A stretch of 64,000 bases of DNA, from NCBI GenBank assembly GCA_017547885.1, contig JAFYOP010000001.1, positions 127,500 to 191,499 of the forward strand, read 5' to 3'. The notes beneath the pieces are model-generated. The model saw only the letters and a list, made by a program, of their open reading frames with translations, made no database searches and was not told the origin of the DNA. Made by a program: the position numbers and the translations under genes. This stretch comes from Clostridia bacterium. Lineage in GTDB: Bacteria > Bacillota > Clostridia > Christensenellales > CAG-138. This document shows positions 25,045 to 33,718 of the stretch, piece after piece; positions within the stretch are counted from its first letter, which is position 1, and every line of letters starts with the position of its first letter.

Positions 25045-25254
25045 TTATGCGATGCTTACTACCTCGTAGCCTGCTTCGGTTACTGCGGCGGCGAGAACTT
25101 CGTCGCTTACTTCGGCTGCAAGGGTAACTGTTGCGGTGCCGCTTTCGTGGCTTGCATAGGCTTCGGTTACTCCCTCTATTGCAGCCAGAGCCTTCTGTAC
25201 GCGGCCGGAGCAGTGGGGGCACATCATGCCGGTGATGGTAATGGTCTTAGTCAT
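25045..25254 (-). CDS. copZ: Nested CopZ-like copper chaperone with its own ribosome site inside copA
   Basis: The last 69 codons of copA begin with an in-frame ATG at 25254, preceded 9 nt upstream by GGAGGAG (about 25264-25270). Translation from it would give a free 69-residue HMA protein ([17 protein letters not shown]...) of CopZ size, with the CxxC copper site. Whether internal initiation occurs is inference; the ribosome site and ATG are directly visible. Confidence 0.5.
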   Translation of the reverse strand: MTKTITITGMMCPHCSGRVQKALAAIEGVTEAYASHESGTATVTLAAEVSDEVLAAAVTEAGYEVVSIA

Positions 25255-27504
25255 GGTTGAGATCTCCTCCGTTGGTGTATTTTGTGTATTTGTTGCGGTA
25301 TGTGGTTTCTTTGCGTGCCTGGGCTTGAAACGAAGCAGCCTGAGGGCATTGAGGCACACGCATACAGAGCTCATGCTCATTGCCGCCGCGCCGAACATGG
25401 GGGACATTTTCCACCCAAAGGAAGAATAGAACAGGCCTGCCGCAAGGGGTATGCCGATGGTATTGTAAATGAAGGCCCAGAACAGGTTTTCCTTTATGTT
25501 GAGTATTACCGCCCTGGAAAGCTCAACTGCGCCTACGGCGTCCATAAGGTCGCTGCGCATCAGCACCACATCCGCCGCCTCAATGGCAATATCCGTGCCT
25601 GCGCCTATTGCAAGGCCCACGTCTGCCGTGGCAAGGGCGGGGGCATCGTTTATGCCGTCCCCTATCATGGCGGTAACGCCCTTTGCCTTAAGCTGAGCCA
25701 CTATGCGAGCCTTGTCCGCAGGGAGAACTCCCGCGTATACCTTTGTCATGCCCAGCTGATTTTTTATTGCCTCGGCGGTAACGGGGTTGTCGCCGGTGAG
25801 CATTACGGTGTCTATGCCCATATCCTCAAAGGCGCGGAGGGCATCCTTGGAGGTGGGCTTTATAACGTCAGCGCAGGCGATAAGGCCAAGAAGCTCATTG
25901 CCGCGGGATACGAACAGCAGTGTCTTGCCCTCTGACATGAGCCGGGAGGCCGTATCTGCCATGAGGGATATGTCTATGCCAAAATCTTCCATAAGGGCGG
26001 CGTTGCCTGCAAGGTATTCCGTGCCGCTTATGCTGCCGCCCACGCCCTTGCCTGGTATGGAGCGGAAATCGCTGACATCAAGGCTGCTTTCACCAAGGGC
26101 GGCAACAGCCCCTGCGAGGGGATGCTCGCTGCCCTTTTCAAGGGCCACGGCTGCGGAGATAAGGGCGGCCCTGTCCCCTGTGGGGATAACGTCTGTAACG
26201 GTGGGCTTGCCTATGGTGAGGGTGCCGGTTTTATCCAGCACTACGGTTTTTACCTTGTGCAGTGTTTCAAGGGCCTCGGCGGAGGTGATAAGTATTCCCT
26301 GCTCTGCTCCCTTGCCTGTGCCCGCCATGATGGCCACAGGGGTGGCAAGACCCAATGCACAGGGACAGGATACCACCAGCACGGATATGCCTATGGATAA
26401 TGCAAACTCAGGGGTTTGGCCCAAAATGAGCCAAACTATGGCAGATATCACCGCAATGGACATTACCACGGGAACGAATACCCCCGCTACCTTGTCCGCA
26501 AGGCGGGCTATGGGGGCTTTGCTGGCGGCGGCCTCTTCAACGAGCCGTATCATGCCGGAAAGGGTGGTGTCCTCGCCAACACGCTCTGCGGCAAAGTAGA
26601 TGCTGCCCGCTCCGTTCATGGTGCCGGAATAAACTTTATCCCCTGCCTGCTTGTACACGGGGATGCTTTCGCCGGTAAGGGCGGATTCGTCCACGCTGCT
26701 GCTGCCGGAGGTGATACAGCCGTCCACCGGTATGCGCTGGCCGGGCTTTACCAGAATTATGTCACCTATGGACAGCTCTTTTACCTGAACCACACGCTCC
26801 TGACCCTCTGCTACTACGGTGGCGGTCTTGGGGGCAAGGTCCATGAGCTTTTGTATGGAGGCCCCTGTGCGGCCCCTTGCCCTGCGCTCAAGGTATTTGC
26901 CCACCGTCACAAGGGTGAGTATCATGGCGGCGGATTCAAAGTACAGCTGATGGGCGTAGGAATGGTCGCCTGCGGCAATTTTTATTATTGCGAACAGGCC
27001 GTAAAGAAGGGATGCGCCGCTGCCCACCGCCACAAGGGAATCCATATTCGGCCCGCCCCGAAGGAGGGCAGGTATGCCGCCGGTAAAGTATGCTCTGTTA
27101 AGGTATACTATGGGTATGGTGAATATCAGCTGGGTTACGGCATTGCCCATGGGATCACCGAGGAAGCCGGGCAGTGTATAGCCAAACATATGCTGCATGG
27201 ATACCACCATCAGCAGCATCAGCATGATAACGGACAGCCACAGCCGCCTGCGGGTGCGCTTTTCTTCCCCCGCAAGGTCAATGTTGGTTTCGCCGCCTGA
27301 TACCGCGGCGCCGTATCCCGCCGCCTCCACCGCGGCAATGATATCGTTATCTGTTACCTTGTCTGGGTCCAGCGCAACGGTAAGGCGATTTTGCATCAAG
27401 CTTACCACAGCCTCACCTACGGGCAGGCTGTTTACTGCTTTTTCCACCCTGGCGGCACAGGCCGCGCAGGACATACCGGTTATGTCGTATTTTCTCTTTT
27501 CCAT
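25045..27504 (-). CDS. copA: Copper-exporting P1B-type ATPase with fused C-terminal CopZ-like domain
   Basis: 819 residues from the ATG at 27504. N-terminal HMA domain ([17 protein letters not shown]), membrane helices, actuator motif ALTGESIPV, metal-site helix [13 protein letters not shown], phosphorylation site [12 protein letters not shown] motif [11 protein letters not shown], and hinge [12 protein letters not shown]. After the last helices a linker ([20 protein letters not shown]) leads to a second HMA domain ([23 protein letters not shown]), normally the separate chaperone CopZ. The CPC motif indicates Cu(I) export. No ribosome site precedes the start; TATAAT lies 6 nt upstream of the ATG, so the message may be leaderless. 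Confidence 0.95.
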   Translation of the reverse strand: MEKRKYDITGMSCAACAARVEKAVNSLPVGEAVVSLMQNRLTVALDPDKVTDNDIIAAVEAAGYGAAVSGGETNIDLAGEEKRTRRRLWLSVIMLMLLMVVSMQHMFGYTLPGFLGDPMGNAVTQLIFTIPIVYLNRAYFTGGIPALLRGGPNMDSLVAVGSGASLLYGLFAIIKIAAGDHSYAHQLYFESAAMILTLVTVGKYLERRARGRTGASIQKLMDLAPKTATVVAEGQERVVQVKELSIGDIILVKPGQRIPVDGCITSGSSSVDESALTGESIPVYKQAGDKVYSGTMNGAGSIYFAAERVGEDTTLSGMIRLVEEAAASKAPIARLADKVAGVFVPVVMSIAVISAIVWLILGQTPEFALSIGISVLVVSCPCALGLATPVAIMAGTGKGAEQGILITSAEALETLHKVKTVVLDKTGTLTIGKPTVTDVIPTGDRAALISAAVALEKGSEHPLAGAVAALGESSLDVSDFRSIPGKGVGGSISGTEYLAGNAALMEDFGIDISLMADTASRLMSEGKTLLFVSRGNELLGLIACADVIKPTSKDALRAFEDMGIDTVMLTGDNPVTAEAIKNQLGMTKVYAGVLPADKARIVAQLKAKGVTAMIGDGINDAPALATADVGLAIGAGTDIAIEAADVVLMRSDLMDAVGAVELSRAVILNIKENLFWAFIYNTIGIPLAAGLFYSSFGWKMSPMFGAAAMSMSSVCVCLNALRLLRFKPRHAKKPHTATNTQNTPTEEISTMTKTITITGMMCPHCSGRVQKALAAIEGVTEAYASHESGTATVTLAAEVSDEVLAAAVTEAGYEVVSIA

Positions 27505-27631
27505 ACTGAAATTATAGCATCCTATAACGGAAAAAATCCATATGAAAAGGTACTTTGGGATAGATGTTCCCAAGTTTTTCACAACCGGTATCCTGCACAA
27601 ACCTCGCATATTTATTGCCGCAAAGTTGTCA

Positions 27632-27661
27632 TTTACATCGAACATTTGGTCGGGTTATAAT
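27632..27661 (+). promoter_or_regulatory. Promoter of the capsid operon
   Basis: TTTACA (27632-27637), an 18-bp spacer and TATAAT (27656-27661), predicting transcription from about 27668 and a leader of about 157 nt before the first gene. Confidence 0.65.
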
Positions 27662-27672
27662 AGCCATGGTGG

Positions 27673-27706
27673 AAAACCGGGGGCAAAAGGCCGCCGGTTT
27701 TTTGTT
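27673..27706 (+). terminator. Leader terminator 1 of the capsid operon
   Basis: AAAACCGG (27673-27680) pairs with CCGGTTTT (27694-27701), followed by a T-rich tail, only about 5 nt past the predicted start. It sits between promoter and first gene. Confidence 0.7.
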
Positions 27707-27776
27707 TGGGTCCGTTTTTGCGCCCCTTGGGTTTTCCGCCAATACATCGGCAGCCTGGCCGCACAACAGGCAGAGA

Positions 27777-27810
27777 AGAGCGCCTCCGGCTTCGGGGGGC
27801 GCTCTTTTTG
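27777..27810 (+). terminator. Leader terminator 2 of the capsid operon
   Basis: AGAGCGCC (27777-27784) pairs with GGCGCTCT (27798-27805), followed by TTTT, ending 3 nt before the ribosome site of the first gene. With terminator 1 it would block read-through unless antiterminated. Confidence 0.8.
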
Positions 27811-27824
27811 ATGGGAGGAAGAGA

Positions 27825-28388
27825 ATGAAGCACAGAAAAGACAACGGCCTTGTTACGGATGCGGAAATTCTGGACATGGCCATAAGCCTGTGCCAGGCGG
27901 AGCCTGCCTATATCATAGGCAGGCAGCTCATAGAGAGCGTATGCTTTGACACGGGGCTTGACACAGAGGCCGCGGCAGCCATGCTGCTGGATGGGGGTGG
28001 AATGCCCAGGGGCATCGCCGCCATCAGCGCCAGAGCCGCCAACGACCTTATTCGCCTCAGCGAGGCGGGGGAACTGGAGGAGGATGTGGAGGCTTATCTT
28101 GAGGATGAAAGGTTTGCCCACATGCTCCTTGAGATGCCGGTAAAGGCAGCCCTCAGGCTGTATGCGGCAGAGTGCCGCATGGAGGAAAACGCCAAAAGGG
28201 AAAGGGAGCTGGGCGCAAAGGACATCATGGAAAAGATTGCCGCGCGCCGCGCCCTGCCTACCCCCATCAGGGGAGATGTTCCCGCAGAGGCACATACCGA
28301 CTATGCAAACATGCCCTCCGCCCAGTTCCGCGAGATAAAGGAGCGGCTCATGCAGGCCGCCGCCCAGGGACGCAGGGTAACACTGTAA
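27825..28388 (+). CDS. Putative capsid scaffolding protein
   Basis: 187 residues from the ATG at 27825 (GGGAGGAAGAGA ribosome site); the longer frame upstream runs through both terminators and is rejected. It is acidic and helical (AEECRMEENAKRERELGAKDIMEKIAARRA-like middle), and the C-terminus NMPSAQFREIKERLMQAAAQGRRVTL resembles the helix-loop-helix tail by which scaffolding proteins bind capsid subunits. Position just upstream of the major capsid gene supports this. No sequence family is recognised, so the role is inference from position and composition. Confidence 0.5.
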   Translation: MKHRKDNGLVTDAEILDMAISLCQAEPAYIIGRQLIESVCFDTGLDTEAAAAMLLDGGGMPRGIAAISARAANDLIRLSEAGELEEDVEAYLEDERFAHMLLEMPVKAALRLYAAECRMEENAKRERELGAKDIMEKIAARRALPTPIRGDVPAEAHTDYANMPSAQFREIKERLMQAAAQGRRVTL

Positions 28389-28416
28389 CGCTTACATCAG
28401 GAAAGGAGAAACACAA

Positions 28417-29613
28417 ATGTCAACCAACACTACCGTAAACACCAACAGCACCACCAAGCTTAACAAGACCTTTTACGACAGGCAGCTCCTTGAGAGCGCC
28501 AAGACCCGCTTCGTCCATGCCAAGTACGGCCAGAAGCGTCCCATCCCCCGCAACAGCGGCAAGAGGGTGGAATTCCGCAAGTGGAACCTCTTTGATGCCA
28601 ACGATGCCGTTGAGGCGCTGCAGGAAGGCGTGACCCCCACCGGTCAGGCTCTCTCCCAGAGCAACGTGGAGGTGGAGGTTGCCCAGTACGGCGCATATGT
28701 TGAGGTATCCGACCTGCTGGATATGACCGGCTACGATCAGGTCATCTCCGAAAGCGCGGAGCTGCTGGGCGAGCAGCTGGGCACCGTTGTGGAGTGGGTC
28801 ACCCGCGATGCAATGAACGCCGGCACCAACGTACAGTACGTAAACGGCAAGACCTCCCGCAGCGCCATTACTGCCTCCGATAAGCTGACCGTCGCGGAGA
28901 TCCGCAAGGCGGTGCGCACCCTTAAGAAGGCAAAGGCACGCCCCTTCGGCGAGGAGGGCCGCAAGCCCCACTTTATCTGTATCTGCTCTCCCGAGGCCAC
29001 CTTTGACCTGCAGAGCGACGCACTGTGGCAGGACGTAAGCAAGTACTCCTGTGCCGAGGCGATTTATTCCGGCGAGATCGGCCGCATGTTCGGCGTGGTA
29101 TTCGTGGAATCCACCGAGGCAAAGGTATTCACCCAGAGCGTAAACAACAAGGTAAACGCCTCTACCACCTCTTCCGCATCCTTCGTGCTGAAGAACGCAC
29201 CCACCGACGCAGAGGCCGCATACCTTGCCGCCGCCGGCAATAAGCTCATGATAGGTGACGCCGAGCACACCATCGCTTCCTTTGACGCCGCCACCAATAC
29301 CGTTACCCTCACCGCCGCCGCATCCCTTGCTGCTGATGCTATCGTATACAGCACCGATGCAGGTGAGGTGGACAGCGCCACCAAGGCAGGGGCGGATGTA
29401 CATTCCACCCTTATCTTCGGCAAGGATGCCTATGGCATGGTGGACGTTGCGGGCAGCGGCGCACTGCAGATAATCATCAAGCCCCACGGCAGCGCAGGCA
29501 CCTCCGATCCTCTGGATCAGCGTGCCACCGTTGGCGCAAAGGTTGCCGCCTACGCCGCAAAGATACTCAACGAGCTGTGGATCATCCGCATTGAGCACGG
29601 CGTAAGCGCATAG
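28417..29613 (+). CDS. N4-gp56-family major capsid protein
   Basis: 398 residues with AGGAGAAACACAA-ATG. Diagnostic regions: TKLNKTFYDRQLLESAKTRFVHAKYGQKRPIPRNSGKRVEFRKWNLF, GVTPTGQALSQSNVEVEVAQYGAYVEVSDLLDMTGYD, and the late DAYGMVDVAGSGALQIIIKPHGSAGTSDPLDQRATVGAKVAAYAAKILNELWIIRIEHG. This is the HK97-fold coat protein of N4-type phages and many Firmicutes prophages. A variable Ala/Thr-rich segment (about 245-330) looks like an inserted surface domain. The frame is intact, without stops or shifts. Strongest evidence that the locus is phage-derived. Confidence 0.93.
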   Translation: MSTNTTVNTNSTTKLNKTFYDRQLLESAKTRFVHAKYGQKRPIPRNSGKRVEFRKWNLFDANDAVEALQEGVTPTGQALSQSNVEVEVAQYGAYVEVSDLLDMTGYDQVISESAELLGEQLGTVVEWVTRDAMNAGTNVQYVNGKTSRSAITASDKLTVAEIRKAVRTLKKAKARPFGEEGRKPHFICICSPEATFDLQSDALWQDVSKYSCAEAIYSGEIGRMFGVVFVESTEAKVFTQSVNNKVNASTTSSASFVLKNAPTDAEAAYLAAAGNKLMIGDAEHTIASFDAATNTVTLTAAASLAADAIVYSTDAGEVDSATKAGADVHSTLIFGKDAYGMVDVAGSGALQIIIKPHGSAGTSDPLDQRATVGAKVAAYAAKILNELWIIRIEHGVSA

Positions 29614-30126
29614 CCTTTCGCTAAAAATCTTATGGATTTTTAGCGAGGGACGCGCAAGTGCTTTGCACGTGCGCGATTATAATCCTTACGGGGTTTTTAC
29701 AGGATTTGCCTATGGCCTCTGAGGAGTCCACCGGGCGGCAAATCCTGCAGTGTACCAAAGCCTTGCGGCTTTGTTCCGTTTTTGCCGCACAGGTCGTCAA
29801 AAACGGATTTACAGCCGATGGGAAATTATCGGGGGGAACAGCGAAAAAGCCAAAGCGCAGCCACGATTTTTCGCTGAGAGGAGGAGCGGCGAAGTGAGCG
29901 AGAAGGCATGCCCGAAGGGCATGGCTTAGAGCTTAGCGAAGTCCGCGACGACGAGGTGGGTGGGTATAGATATTTCACCCCATAAGGACAATCCACATTG
30001 CTTTCTTTGCCGCTTTCTTTCCACAGCGAAACGACAAGCGGAATCCCTTTCAGGCGGGCCGGGGCAGCTGCTCCGGCCCGTCTAAAAAATATAAGTAAAG
30101 ATAAGAAAAGCACAGGAGGAAAAAAT
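29614..30126. other. 513-bp gene-free stretch inside the capsid operon
   Basis: Contains the structured RNA copy 1 (29616-29808) and, at 30054-30081, a GC-rich near-perfect palindrome (GGGCCGG...CCGGCCC) before the next gene. Between them (29810-30050) I see no gene and no recognised element. Confidence 0.6.
29616..29808 (+). ncRNA. Multi-hairpin structured RNA element, copy 1
   Basis: Four hairpins in order: TCGCTAAAAATC/GATTTTTAGCGA (29618-29646), CGCGCAAGTGC/GCACGTGCGCG with one mismatch (29651-29675), CAAAGCC-TTGC-GGCTTTG (29756-29773), and CCGTTTTTG/CAAAAACGG (29776-29806) around a conserved loop. Copy 2 at 32572-32708 has the same four hairpins with different stem sequences, conserving pairing. 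It lies directly after the capsid stop. Confidence 0.55.
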
Positions 30127-30417
30127 ATGAATTACATTACCGACAGGGAGATAGACAAGCTTCAGGGCGACATGGGCGCGGCGCTTGCCGCACAGCCCAG
30201 GGTAAAGATTCTCATCCGCGACAACGGCACCGGCGCCCCCTGGGAGGGCGGCATCAACGGGTACTTTTTCCGCATACAGCGAGGTGCTGTGGTGGAGCTG
30301 CCCAAGTCCATTGCCCAGCTTATACAGCTGAGCGAGCAGGTGGAGATAATGGGGGAGCGCAAGGTGCGCGCCTACAAGGGCAACAGGGGCAGGAAAATGT
30401 CCGGAGGTGACGCATGA
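30127..30417 (+). CDS. Small phage structural-region protein, unknown
   Basis: 96 residues (AGGAGGAAAAAAT-ATG). Features: DREIDKLQGDMGAALAAQPRVKILIRDNGTGAPWEGGINGYFFRIQRGAVVELPKSIAQLIQLSEQVEIMG; it looks like a compact beta-rich protein. It overlaps the next gene by 4 bp (ATGA). The position between coat and adaptor genes suggests a connector or decoration protein; no family recognised. Confidence 0.6.
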   Translation: MNYITDREIDKLQGDMGAALAAQPRVKILIRDNGTGAPWEGGINGYFFRIQRGAVVELPKSIAQLIQLSEQVEIMGERKVRAYKGNRGRKMSGGDA

Positions 30418-30956
30418 CCCTTAACGACATAATCGTATCCGCCCTTGCACAGCTGGACAGGGGACACGATGCCCAGACCATGGATATATGGAGGGACAAG
30501 TTTACCCGCTTTGCAAACGATGCGGTGACCGACATCTGCACAGTCTATCAGCCCCGCCGTACCGATAAGATAAAAACCATTGACGGCACATTTACCACCG
30601 CAATGCTGAGCCGTGGCTGCCGCAAGGTGCTGGGGGTAAAGAGGGAGGGCTGTGAGGAACGTTTTTTTGATGGGGACTCTTCAGAGGTGATAGTTACCGA
30701 AGGGGGCCCCGGCGAGATAGAGGTCACATACAGATGTGTGCCCCGTGAACTGTTCTCCTCCACCGATGAGCCCGATATCCCCCAGTGGATGCATGGCCTT
30801 ATCGTAAGCTATGTGGTGGGCAGGGAAAGAGCGGCGGGAGATGTATCCCTCCAGAGGGGCGGCAATATCTACTTTCAGATGTACGAGGCAGGCAAGGCCT
30901 CTATTCGCCCCAACCTTGGGGGTGCGGACAGCCAGCGCATAGTGAACAGGTGGTGA
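30414..30956 (+). CDS. Putative head-tail adaptor protein
   Basis: 180 residues, helical at both ends with a beta middle (VEVTYRCVPRELFSSTDEPDIPQWMHGLIVSYVVGRERAAGD). Length, position after the coat protein and the pattern of N-terminal helix (TLNDIIVSALAQLDRGHDAQTMDIWRDKFTRFANDAVTDICTVY) resemble phage adaptor/tubular proteins that attach to a portal. No portal gene is present, which is odd. Overlaps the previous gene by 4 bp. Confidence 0.55.
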   Translation: MTLNDIIVSALAQLDRGHDAQTMDIWRDKFTRFANDAVTDICTVYQPRRTDKIKTIDGTFTTAMLSRGCRKVLGVKREGCEERFFDGDSSEVIVTEGGPGEIEVTYRCVPRELFSSTDEPDIPQWMHGLIVSYVVGRERAAGDVSLQRGGNIYFQMYEAGKASIRPNLGGADSQRIVNRW

Positions 30957-30960
30957 TACC

Positions 30961-32388
30961 ATGGCCCGAAAGATATACCGCATAGATGAGTTTATCGGCA
31001 TAGACCAGTCCATGGGGGAAAACGGCATGTCGCCGGCATACAGCCCTGATGCCTGCAATATGGATACCTCGGACGGGCAGCTTTCCGTGGCAAAGGGGTA
31101 TACCCGCCATATTGCCGCCCCTGTGCCCGGCGAGGGGCCCATACGCCGAATGCATCTTTTCCGCTCCCCCGATGGGGACAGGATAATCGTGCTGGCGGGA
31201 AATGAGCTCTATGCCTGTGTAAACGGGGAATGGGGCCTTATATACACCTTCACCGGCGGCCTTACAGGGGGAAAGGCGGACTTTGCCGAGGCTCGCATTG
31301 ACGGGGCGGATTATCTGCTTATAGGCAGCGGAGAGCAGGCCATCGTAAAGTACGACGGCAGCAAGGCGGCGCTTTTCGGCAGCGAGGACAAGCTTTCCAA
31401 TGTGCCTGTGCGCTATCTTGCAATGTATAGAAGCCGCCTTTTCTCTGCGGGGGATGCACAGAATCCCAACAGGCTGTACTGGTCAAAGCTGCCCGGAAGC
31501 GGCCGCACCATAGAGGACTGGGGAGATGATCCCGATTCTGTAAACGTATCCGGCGGGCACGCCGAGATTGGGGACAGCGCAGGAGACCCCATTGTGGGCA
31601 TAAAGGCTCTGTCGAATCAGCTGCTGATATTCAAAAAGCGCAGTATCTACCGCCTTATTGGGGATAAGCCTTCCAACTTTATCGTGGAGAAGATGGACAG
31701 CGACCTTGAGACCACCGCCTATACTTCCATTGTAACCTGTGGAGACATGCTGTATTTCATGACAAGGGGCGGCCTGTGCTGCTTCAATGGCGTTACAGCC
31801 GCGACTATGGCGGACGCAAGACGCATAAAGAACATCCTAAGCATCGCCTCTGTGGAGGACACAAAGGGCGCAGTGGCAAGGAGCAGGCTCTACTTTACCA
31901 TCAGAGAGAACCAAAATAGCGACGCCATAGTGGAATACGACCTGCTGAGGCGCTCGTATATGCTGCGCCGTGGCTTTGGTGCGGCGGATATCGCCGCATG
32001 GGACGGCAGGCTGTATCTTGTAAACTCGGCCCGCTATGTTTACCTCTTTGATGAGGGTACAAGCTATGACGGCGCTCCCATAGAGGCAAAGTGGCGTACT
32101 CCCGAAACCGACCTCTTTGACAAGAGCGGGGTAAAGGCAATGCGCTCGCTGTGCTTCCGCGGCCGCTCTCAAAACAGCGAGACCGCCCTTATAGCGGAGG
32201 TGACGGTGGGGAGCGGCAAGACCCGCAGCCGAGTACTGCTGCCCCTTGAGCAGAGCGACGTGGTGGAGGTGCCCCTTAAAAACGAGGGCAGAACATTCTC
32301 ACTCACCCTCAGCAATGAGGCGGGAGGCAGCTTTACCCTTACAGGGGGAGCGGAGCTGTCATTTGAAACATGGAGGAGGGTGGAATAA
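30961..32388 (+). CDS. Beta-propeller tail/stabilisation protein
   Basis: 475 residues with GGTGGTGATACC-ATG. The sequence opens IYRIDEFIGIDQSMGENGMSPAYSPDACNMDTSDGQLSVAKGY and repeats strand units such as GDRIIVLAGNELYACVNGEW, DYLLIGSGEQAIVKYDG, PVRYLAMYRSRLFSAGDAQNPNRLYWSKLPGSG, QLLIFKKRSIYRLIGDKPSNFIVE. This is the blade pattern of phage tail-needle or stabilisation propellers of short-tailed phages. The C-terminal domain is a separate jelly-roll-like piece. Function in a particle is likely structural. Confidence 0.65.
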   Translation: MARKIYRIDEFIGIDQSMGENGMSPAYSPDACNMDTSDGQLSVAKGYTRHIAAPVPGEGPIRRMHLFRSPDGDRIIVLAGNELYACVNGEWGLIYTFTGGLTGGKADFAEARIDGADYLLIGSGEQAIVKYDGSKAALFGSEDKLSNVPVRYLAMYRSRLFSAGDAQNPNRLYWSKLPGSGRTIEDWGDDPDSVNVSGGHAEIGDSAGDPIVGIKALSNQLLIFKKRSIYRLIGDKPSNFIVEKMDSDLETTAYTSIVTCGDMLYFMTRGGLCCFNGVTAATMADARRIKNILSIASVEDTKGAVARSRLYFTIRENQNSDAIVEYDLLRRSYMLRRGFGAADIAAWDGRLYLVNSARYVYLFDEGTSYDGAPIEAKWRTPETDLFDKSGVKAMRSLCFRGRSQNSETALIAEVTVGSGKTRSRVLLPLEQSDVVEVPLKNEGRTFSLTLSNEAGGSFTLTGGAELSFETWRRVE

Positions 32389-32559
32389 ATGGCTATGGAT
32401 ATGCGTGCGCTGTATTATGTGTCACTGCCGTCGGGAGACACTGCAGAGGACATGTATTATGAAACACTTAAGGCAAACCAGAACAACCTGAATCAGAACT
32501 TTACCCTCATAGCCCAGAAGATAGAGGAAATGGAACAGCGGCTTTCCGCGCTGGAATAG
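32389..32559 (+). CDS. Short coiled-coil protein of the capsid operon
   Basis: 56 residues, starting at the base after the previous stop. MAMDMRALYYVSLPSGDTAEDMYYETLKANQNNLNQNFTLIAQKIEEMEQRLSALE ends in a clear heptad coil. The last 32 bp of this gene region (32537-32568) are repeated exactly at 32771-32802, beyond the RNA element. Probably a small structural or chaperone subunit. Confidence 0.6.
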   Translation: MAMDMRALYYVSLPSGDTAEDMYYETLKANQNNLNQNFTLIAQKIEEMEQRLSALE

Positions 32560-32802
32560 CCGCAGACAGTTTCGAAAAAGTCATTTGGGACTTTTTCGAG
32601 AGAACAGCTTTTGCCTAAAACGCAAAAGCGTTTCCGGGCGGCAAAATCTGCAAAGTAGGAAAACCTTGCGGTTTTCATCCGTTCTGACGCACATGTCGTC
32701 AGAGCCGGAATATGATCAAGGGGTTGCGACCCCTTGATAATCCCCGGAGCAATACTTTTTCGACAGATTGAGCGGCTTTCCGCGCTGGAATAGCCGCAGA
32801 CA
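32537..32802. repeat. 32-bp direct duplication flanking an inserted RNA element
   Basis: 32537-32568 and 32771-32802 are identical and include the end of the coiled-coil gene with its stop. The 202 bp between hold the structured RNA copy 2. The arrangement records insertion with a long target duplication, or a local duplication. Confidence 0.8.
32570..32708 (+). ncRNA. Multi-hairpin structured RNA element, copy 2
   Basis: Hairpins TCGAAAAAGTC/GACTTTTTCGA (32572-32599), GCTTTTGC/GCAAAAGC (32607-32629), GAAAACC-TTGC-GGTTTTC (32659-32676), and CCGT-TCTGAC/GTCAGA-GC-CGG (32679-32708). The block starting CCGGGCGGCAAA (32634) and the loop CGCACATGTCGTCA match copy 1, while stems covary. A further hairpin CAAGGGGT/ACCCCTTG follows at 32718-32738. 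Confidence 0.55.
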
Positions 32803-32820
32803 AAAAGGAGGAAAAACACA

Positions 32821-33708
32821 ATGGCATCTTATTATATGGACGGATACGCCCCTCCTCAGGGGGTGAATTCCGCTTCAAAGGTAAAGGAATACCAGCGGCA
32901 GCTGGGCGTTAAGGTGGACGGCATATGGGGCCCCGATACGGATGCCGCGTACAGGGCCAGCATAGCCTCCCAGCAGAGCGCACAAAACACAGGCGGCTTT
33001 ACCTGGGGAGACAGCGGCAGGGATCAGACCTTTGACGGCTATTATAACGCCATAAAGAGCAGCCTTTCCGTGCCTACTGTAACCGTAAAGACCCCCAGTA
33101 AGGAAGAGGTAAGCTCCATGTGGAGCAGCATACTGCGCCCCGGCGTGGACGCTGCCATAGAAAAGCGCAATGAGGCCGCAGAGAGGGACATGGCAGAGCT
33201 GGACGCAGACGCCGTATCCCGGGGCATGGGAGGCAGCAGCTTTGTTACCTCGGTAAAGGCCAGGGAAATGGAGGAGGCACAGGATGACATAAACGACATG
33301 GAGGCCCAGTACGGCGCAGTGCTGGCAGAGCGCATTTATGAGACCCTGAGCAAATACGACCAGATGAACCTCAGCGCTCAGCAGTACAACGCGGACGCCG
33401 CCGCATCCGCCGCAAAGACTGCCCTTTCCATGGCATCCGACTGGTACAGTCAGTATCTTTCCCAGCAGGCGGCGGCAGCAAAGCTGCAGACATCCGGCGG
33501 CTCGGGTTCTTCCGGCTCCTCTTCATCCAAAAAGAGCGGCCTTTCTACTGAGGACTATACCGAGTACGTAAGGAACCTTACCGCCGCCCAGCAGAAGCTG
33601 CTCTTCAACAGCGATACCGAATACTGGAGCAGCCGCAGAGATGAGATATACTCCGCCCTTGGCAGCACACTGTACGAAAACCTGAAAAAGCAGTACGGCG
33701 GCAAGTAG
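32821..33708 (+). CDS. Virion-associated protein with N-terminal peptidoglycan-binding domain
   Basis: 295 residues. Residues 15-50 match a PG_binding_1 motif (SASKVKEYQRQLGVKVDGIWGPDTDAAY). A long helical middle follows (EEVSSMWSSILRPGVDAAIEKRNEAAERDMAELDADAVSRGMG...), then a Gly/Ser linker (GGSGSSGSSSSKKSG) and a short C-terminal domain. Such proteins sit in phage tails or are ejected into the wall to aid penetration. Assignment rests on the peptidoglycan domain and position. Confidence 0.7.
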   Translation: MASYYMDGYAPPQGVNSASKVKEYQRQLGVKVDGIWGPDTDAAYRASIASQQSAQNTGGFTWGDSGRDQTFDGYYNAIKSSLSVPTVTVKTPSKEEVSSMWSSILRPGVDAAIEKRNEAAERDMAELDADAVSRGMGGSSFVTSVKAREMEEAQDDINDMEAQYGAVLAERIYETLSKYDQMNLSAQQYNADAAASAAKTALSMASDWYSQYLSQQAAAAKLQTSGGSGSSGSSSSKKSGLSTEDYTEYVRNLTAAQQKLLFNSDTEYWSSRRDEIYSALGSTLYENLKKQYGGK

Positions 33709-33718
33709 GAGGTGACCC

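Noticed and set aside
26416..27300. Long plus-strand frame opposite copA
   Set aside because: Shadow of copA with Gly/His-rich random composition; copA motifs are unambiguous.
27564..27824. Upstream extension of the scaffold-like gene
   Set aside because: It would run through the promoter and two terminators; the ATG at 27825 has a strong ribosome site.
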